Made by a program: the position numbers and the translations under genes
Assembly (NCBI GenBank): GCA_002224055.1
Contig: AZLU01000021.1
Span: 1-64,000, forward strand
Length of the DNA: 64,000 nucleotides
Origin: Pezizomycotina sp. ARF18
Lineage: Eukaryota; Ascomycota
Reading direction: 5' to 3'
The notes under the pieces: generated by a model
Seen by the model: the letters and a program-made list of their open reading frames with translations, nothing else
Databases searched by the model: none
Told to the model about the DNA's origin: nothing
Shown: positions 59,892 to 64,000 of the stretch, piece after piece
How positions within the stretch are numbered: position 1 is the stretch's first letter
How the letters are laid out: each line of letters begins with the position of its first letter

Positions 59892-61403
59892 AAAACTTCT
59901 CCGTCCTTGAGAGTTTAAATCAACATTTGCAACCTGAGGAAATAGCAAAGTAGCATGGTCGTGTTGTAAAGTTATCCATCACGACTATGTTAGCCTATCT
60001 AAACCCTTAAAAAAAGTATATCAAAGAAAAAAAAAAGTTCCAGTTTTATATCTAGATTTCAAGATTTCGGGTACATTTTTTTTTTTTTCCAAAGAATATC
60101 TCTCTGTACGTTTTAAAAAGCTGTCAATCAATTAATCAATTAGCAGTAATTCTTCATCGAGCTCTAGCCTCGTGCAATATAAAAGCTTAAAAAAAAAACC
60201 ATCAAGGCTGCAAGCTGAACAAATATGGATAGAATCAACCTTTGAATTCATACTGAGATGCTATTGACGTATCGTCGAGATGCATATTTGGCATCACTAC
60301 CAACCAATCCGCCATTTCGTGTCTGCTCCAAGTTCCAACGTCGCTAGTCTCGATCTCTCCCGAAGCACGGGCGAGGGCAGCTTCGCCAGCTGTACATTGC
60401 GGTGAGTGCTAATCACCTTTAGCTTTTGCATAATGATATATCTCTTCGACCCTATAGGATCCTATAGAGTATAGCTTATTCCTAGTAGAGGCAAAAGTGT
60501 CCTCACATACTTTCTTTCGACGGCATCGACAACGATAGAGCCTTTTAGACCGGCGGTGTCCTTCGTTACACAAAACCACCGGTGTTGTTCCTTCGCGCAA
60601 TGCAAGGCTCAAAGTTTGACGGTATAATTTGGTCCTGCCGGCGAAGGGGATACAAGAAGGCTATGATACAAGCTTTTTTTTTTTTTTTTTTTTTTTTTCT
60701 CTTCGTGAGGCTACCATAAAACAAGCCTAGTATTCGAGGCATAGATTTTTTCATTATGTTTTTCTTCTCTTTAAAAAGTTACTTAGTAAAAGCTAAATTT
60801 TTCTATACGATTTTTTTTTTAATCTATGTCGCAAGGCAAGAGAGTACTGACGGAAGAGCGCGCCAGCTTTGGTTAAGGCGTCTTCGTTTCAAAATTTGAA
60901 TATTACAAGTATACTTAACTTCTCCGCTAAGTTTAAGGCAGGGAAGGGTTACGAGAGGTATAGTTTTGTAGGCCAGATGTAAGGTAATATAGGCTGTATA
61001 ATATTTAATCTATTTTGAGTATTTTGGGTATTTAGATATGTATTTACTACCTTATATAGCTAGTACCTCATATATATAACTCTGGGGGGCCTTCTCCTTG
61101 TCTGTCTTTTTGAAGCACGTTTCTGCGAGAAAAAGTATTTGTCTTTGAAGTTATACAAGTTACATGAGTAGAGAGGTACATGAAAGGCGCGACTACATGA
61201 TCAACTTAAGAGAGCAAGAACAATATCTATGTATATACTTATACTAAGTATATTTAAAAGGATTCGGACAATTTTCTAGAGAACCGGTATAGCAAATTGG
61301 AAAATGAAAACGAGATTCAATAACATTACTTACCATTCGTTGGGGAGCAATAAAAAAAAAAAAACACCGCGCAGTTCTGATTATAAGGATGCGGACGACC
61401 TTT
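59892..61403. other. Convergent 1.5-kb spacer
   Basis: T25 at 60674-60698 and AT-rich DNA. The stretch 60890-61260 is TATA/TACT-rich. No gene recognised. Confidence 0.5.
60674..60698. repeat. T25 homopolymer
   Basis: 25 uninterrupted T. Confidence 0.9.
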
Positions 61404-64000
61404 TTATACTTCATGCTCGGCGACGAAGGCCTTCAATTTATTCAAGAGGCCCTCCTCCTCGCTTGTGGCTTTGTTTGCGATGCTACTGGCTTCCTTCACG
61501 CCCTGGCTGACCTCTTCGGTCCTCCCTTGGTGATTCCTTCTTGTAAGGCACGCAGGAGCTCGTATTCGCTCTTTTCCTTGCCGCTGCCGGCGAGGTTTTC
61601 CAGAGCGGCAGCGGTTTCTGCCTCACTCCCGCGTTGCCTTTGATGAGGTCGGCTAGGTTCTTCGACCCCTCGGCCGGAACGCTGGGCTTCTCCAGCCCGT
61701 CATGATCTGCTGCCTCAAGGCGTGGTCGTTTCCGGCGACGTTGAGGAGGGCGTACTGGACGTCCTTGGCGCCGCTGCTTTGGGCGGTCTGCGCGCGGAGA
61801 GGATATCCTGGAGCTTCTGGGCTCTGATCGCCGGGTCCATGTCGGCGTCGTTTTTAAGCTCCTCCAACCCTTCGACAGCGCTCTGCTTCTCTCTGTCGGC
61901 TAGCCTTTCCTTGAGGGCGAGAGTGCCTCGGAGGAGGAGAGCGCTTTGGCCTCGCTGAGTAGCTTGGCGTTGGCGGGGCCCGGGAAGGCTTTGGCGAAGT
62001 AGTGCTCCAGCCTTGGGTCTCCCTTGACGGCGGCCGCGAGCTTTTCGGCGGCGTCGTCCGCGCCGGGCTTTGAAGGCGTTGCTACCCCCCGGAGGATCGC
62101 TTCGGGATTTCCGTGCTGGATAGCGCGGTAGGTCGAGATTTCGTTGAGGACGGAGTTCAGGCGATCCTCGGCCGCCAGCTTCGCCTGCTTCTGCTCGGCC
62201 AGCTGGGCTTCGTCTGCGGCCTTCTCAGCGTTCTGCTTCGCCTCGGTCTCGTAAAGGTCTCCCAGCATGTCACCGTAGGAGTCCGAAGGGAAATATCTCT
62301 TGAACTCATCTTCCAGCTCCTTGTCCCCTTAACCGCGGCCGCGATATCTTTGGGAGCGCTGTCGGCGCCGTCGCGGAACGTCTTCTGCGCGCGGTTGAAG
62401 ATCTCCTGGAGGTCACCCTTGCCGGTTCATAGTAGGTTTTGATATCGTTGAGGACGACCTTGAGCTCCTGGCGGGCGCCCTCGACATTTTCGTCCTTTAT
62501 CTTCCGCAACTGCTCCTCGGTCAGGAGCAAGGGATCTTCGCCGTCGATCCGAACCACCGGCCGAGGCCGTCTTCCAGATATTCACTCTTGAGGCTGGAGG
62601 CGGATCTTATCTTGTCAGGTTCTACTTCCGTCGGGGCACGGACTCGGGGAATTCATTTACGACGGGCTCGTCCTTCAGCAATTCTCCTTTATTTTTTTTT
62701 ATATATCGTGAATTAGCCACTTGCGTTACGCGACCGTTTATAGTCTGGATTTTTTTTTATGGGGGAAAGAAAGGGAACGTGGTCAGGACTAACCCTCCTA
62801 GCAGCCTCGCAGCCGCGATCTTAGCCTCCCTGCGCTCTATCATACTGGTCACGCGGGGGTCCTCAAAGAAGGCGCCGAGGTGCAAAATATTGAACCTGAT
62901 GTAGTTGTAGATCTTGGAGAGCAACGAATCGGACGCCTCCACGGAGAACATCTTATCCAACTTGGCGGTCCTCCTCCTTAAGGAAGTCATGAAGCCGGTA
63001 GCCTTGGTAACCTCCTCCGAAGAAGGTTTCTTCAAGATTGTCTCGGCGTTGGGGACGAAGCTCTTCGTCTTGGATCCCACTTGCCGTAGTAGTTCTCAAG
63101 CGTCTTACCTTGGTCGTACTTCTCAAGCGACTTGTCGGCCATTTCCGCTTCGAGGCTCTTGAAGTCGGGGCTGCCCTCCCCCGCTTGTAGGCGTAGATGT
63201 ACTGCTCGACTTGGTCCTTGGGGATTGGTTCTTGCTTTTTGTCGAGGAACTTGAGGTTTTCGCCTTGTCCTACATTTTCATCGGTGAAGTATTAGCTGAC
63301 AGGAGAATATAGAAAGAGGGCAGGGGGAAGTAATTAATATGTTCTGTTCGAATTCTAGGTATATGTATTACTTACAGCTCTAAGCTTAGCATCCGCAGCC
63401 GCCGCGGCATAGCCTTCTGAACAGACTGAGCGGACTGAGCGGCAACAATGAGCGCATCCTTATTCTCTTCGAAGAACTTGGCGATCGGGCGGAGCGCCGG
63501 GTCATCATTGGGAACCTTCGTCAATTCGACGAAAGGTTGCGCCAGGGCCTCATCGTGGACGAAACTGGGACTGCTGAGGACGTCCCGGCGTTCTTTTCCA
63601 AAGCTCTATGCTCCTCTTTAGTAAGAGGCTCGAGGCCCGCGGCTTTTGCGTTTCTTGCTTCTTTTATGGCATTTGCCCAGGCGACGCTGACTTGCCCGAG
63701 CTGGTCAAAGGCGTCGGGCTGTGATTGGAAGGGGGGGGGGGGTTGTTTGTTAGTTTGGGATCTTGTGTATAAAAAAAGTTCTATATTTTTTTCCCTCCCT
63801 TTCTTTTCCTTCCTTCCGCTTCGTTTTCTCTTACCTGTACGTCATCTATGGGGTTTGCCGGGGCAGCGGCTGCAATGATCGCTTCTTAACCTCCTCCACG
63901 TCATCTGCGAGGGAGGTGGTGGACGACAAACGAGGCCGTCCTTCCCGCTCTCTTTGGGATGCTGTTCTTTGAATCCTAGTGTTTTTCAAAATCAAGTCAG
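61404..64000 (-). CDS. Large charged alpha-helical protein, 5' end beyond the window
   Basis: At least 750 codons across several exons, rich in Ala, Glu and Lys, with no TM segment or signal seen. From the upstream side: DVEEVKK and AIIAAAAPANPIDDVQ near 63.87 kb; an intron near 63.84-63.72 kb; PDAFDQLGQVSVAWANAIKE, LEPLTKEEHRALEKNA, DDPALRPIAKFFEENKDALI and VAAQSAQSVQKAM; an intron near 63.38-63.27 kb; ENLKFLDKKQEPIPKDQVEQ, SLLSKIYNYIRFNILHLGAF and DPRVTSMIERREAKIAAARL; an intron near 62.79-62.69 kb; ELLKDEPVVNEFP, DPLLLTEEQLRKIKDENVEG, GDLYETEAKQNAEKAADEAQ, LNEISTYRAIQHGNPEAILR and AIRAQKLQDILSA; and the end EEEGLLNKLKAFVAEHEV, TAA at 61404-61406. The middle part suggests coiled coils and ARM/HEAT-like helical pairs. 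I do not recognise the family. Confidence 0.65.

Overview
The window is nuclear DNA of a filamentous ascomycete (Pezizomycotina). The signs are short GT-AG introns of roughly 65-230 bp, GC-rich codons set in AT-rich spacers, and a typical gene set: a Pth11-like rhodopsin-domain receptor, an NmrA-like protein, a Vps62-like secreted protein, a TRK potassium transporter, a berberine-bridge-type FAD oxidase, a P450 and the fungus-specific AspRS-DUF2156 fusion ErdS. I cannot name the species. About 17 genes lie in 64 kb, which is sparse. The spacers are rich in poly(A)/poly(T) tracts of 20-37 bp. Nearly every conserved gene, including essential ones, changes reading frame several times within conserved domains. 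The best explanation is single-base errors in the assembly, so gene limits below come from homology to remembered family sequences followed across frames.

Layout. 0-7 kb is a translation and ribosome block: the tail of an unidentified gene, glycyl-tRNA synthetase (GRS1, minus), the ribosome factor RPF1 (plus, divergent from GRS1) and the ribosome-associated ABC-F ATPase ARB1 (minus). At 9.6-11 kb is a malate/C4-dicarboxylate (TDT family) transporter. 11-18 kb is a gene-poor AT-rich island with diverged tandem repeats and broken reading frames. 18-29 kb holds an intact helical protein of unknown function, a bicovalent-FAD oxidase and a P450 in divergent arrangement, a small ORF with tetrapeptide ELK-type repeats, and an uncharacterised membrane protein.

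31.9-35 kb encodes ErdS, an aspartyl-tRNA synthetase fused to a tRNA-dependent transferase, known to make ergosteryl-3beta-O-L-aspartate. After a 4.4-kb empty stretch come a TRK-type K+ transporter (39.4-42.3 kb), a secreted Vps62-like protein (43.3-44.6 kb) and an NmrA-like protein (46.9-48.3 kb). After another 4-kb empty stretch come the rhodopsin-domain protein (52.4-54.0 kb), a C2-domain protein (54.8-56.8 kb), a secreted Thr/Gly-rich protein (58.2-59.9 kb), and a large charged helical protein that runs off the right edge.

Functionally the left block is growth-related and its genes may share control. The middle has oxidative tailoring enzymes without a visible backbone synthase. ErdS is the most notable gene biologically, since it links aminoacyl-tRNA to sterol lipid modification. 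No tRNA, rRNA, CRISPR or intact mobile element was recognised.
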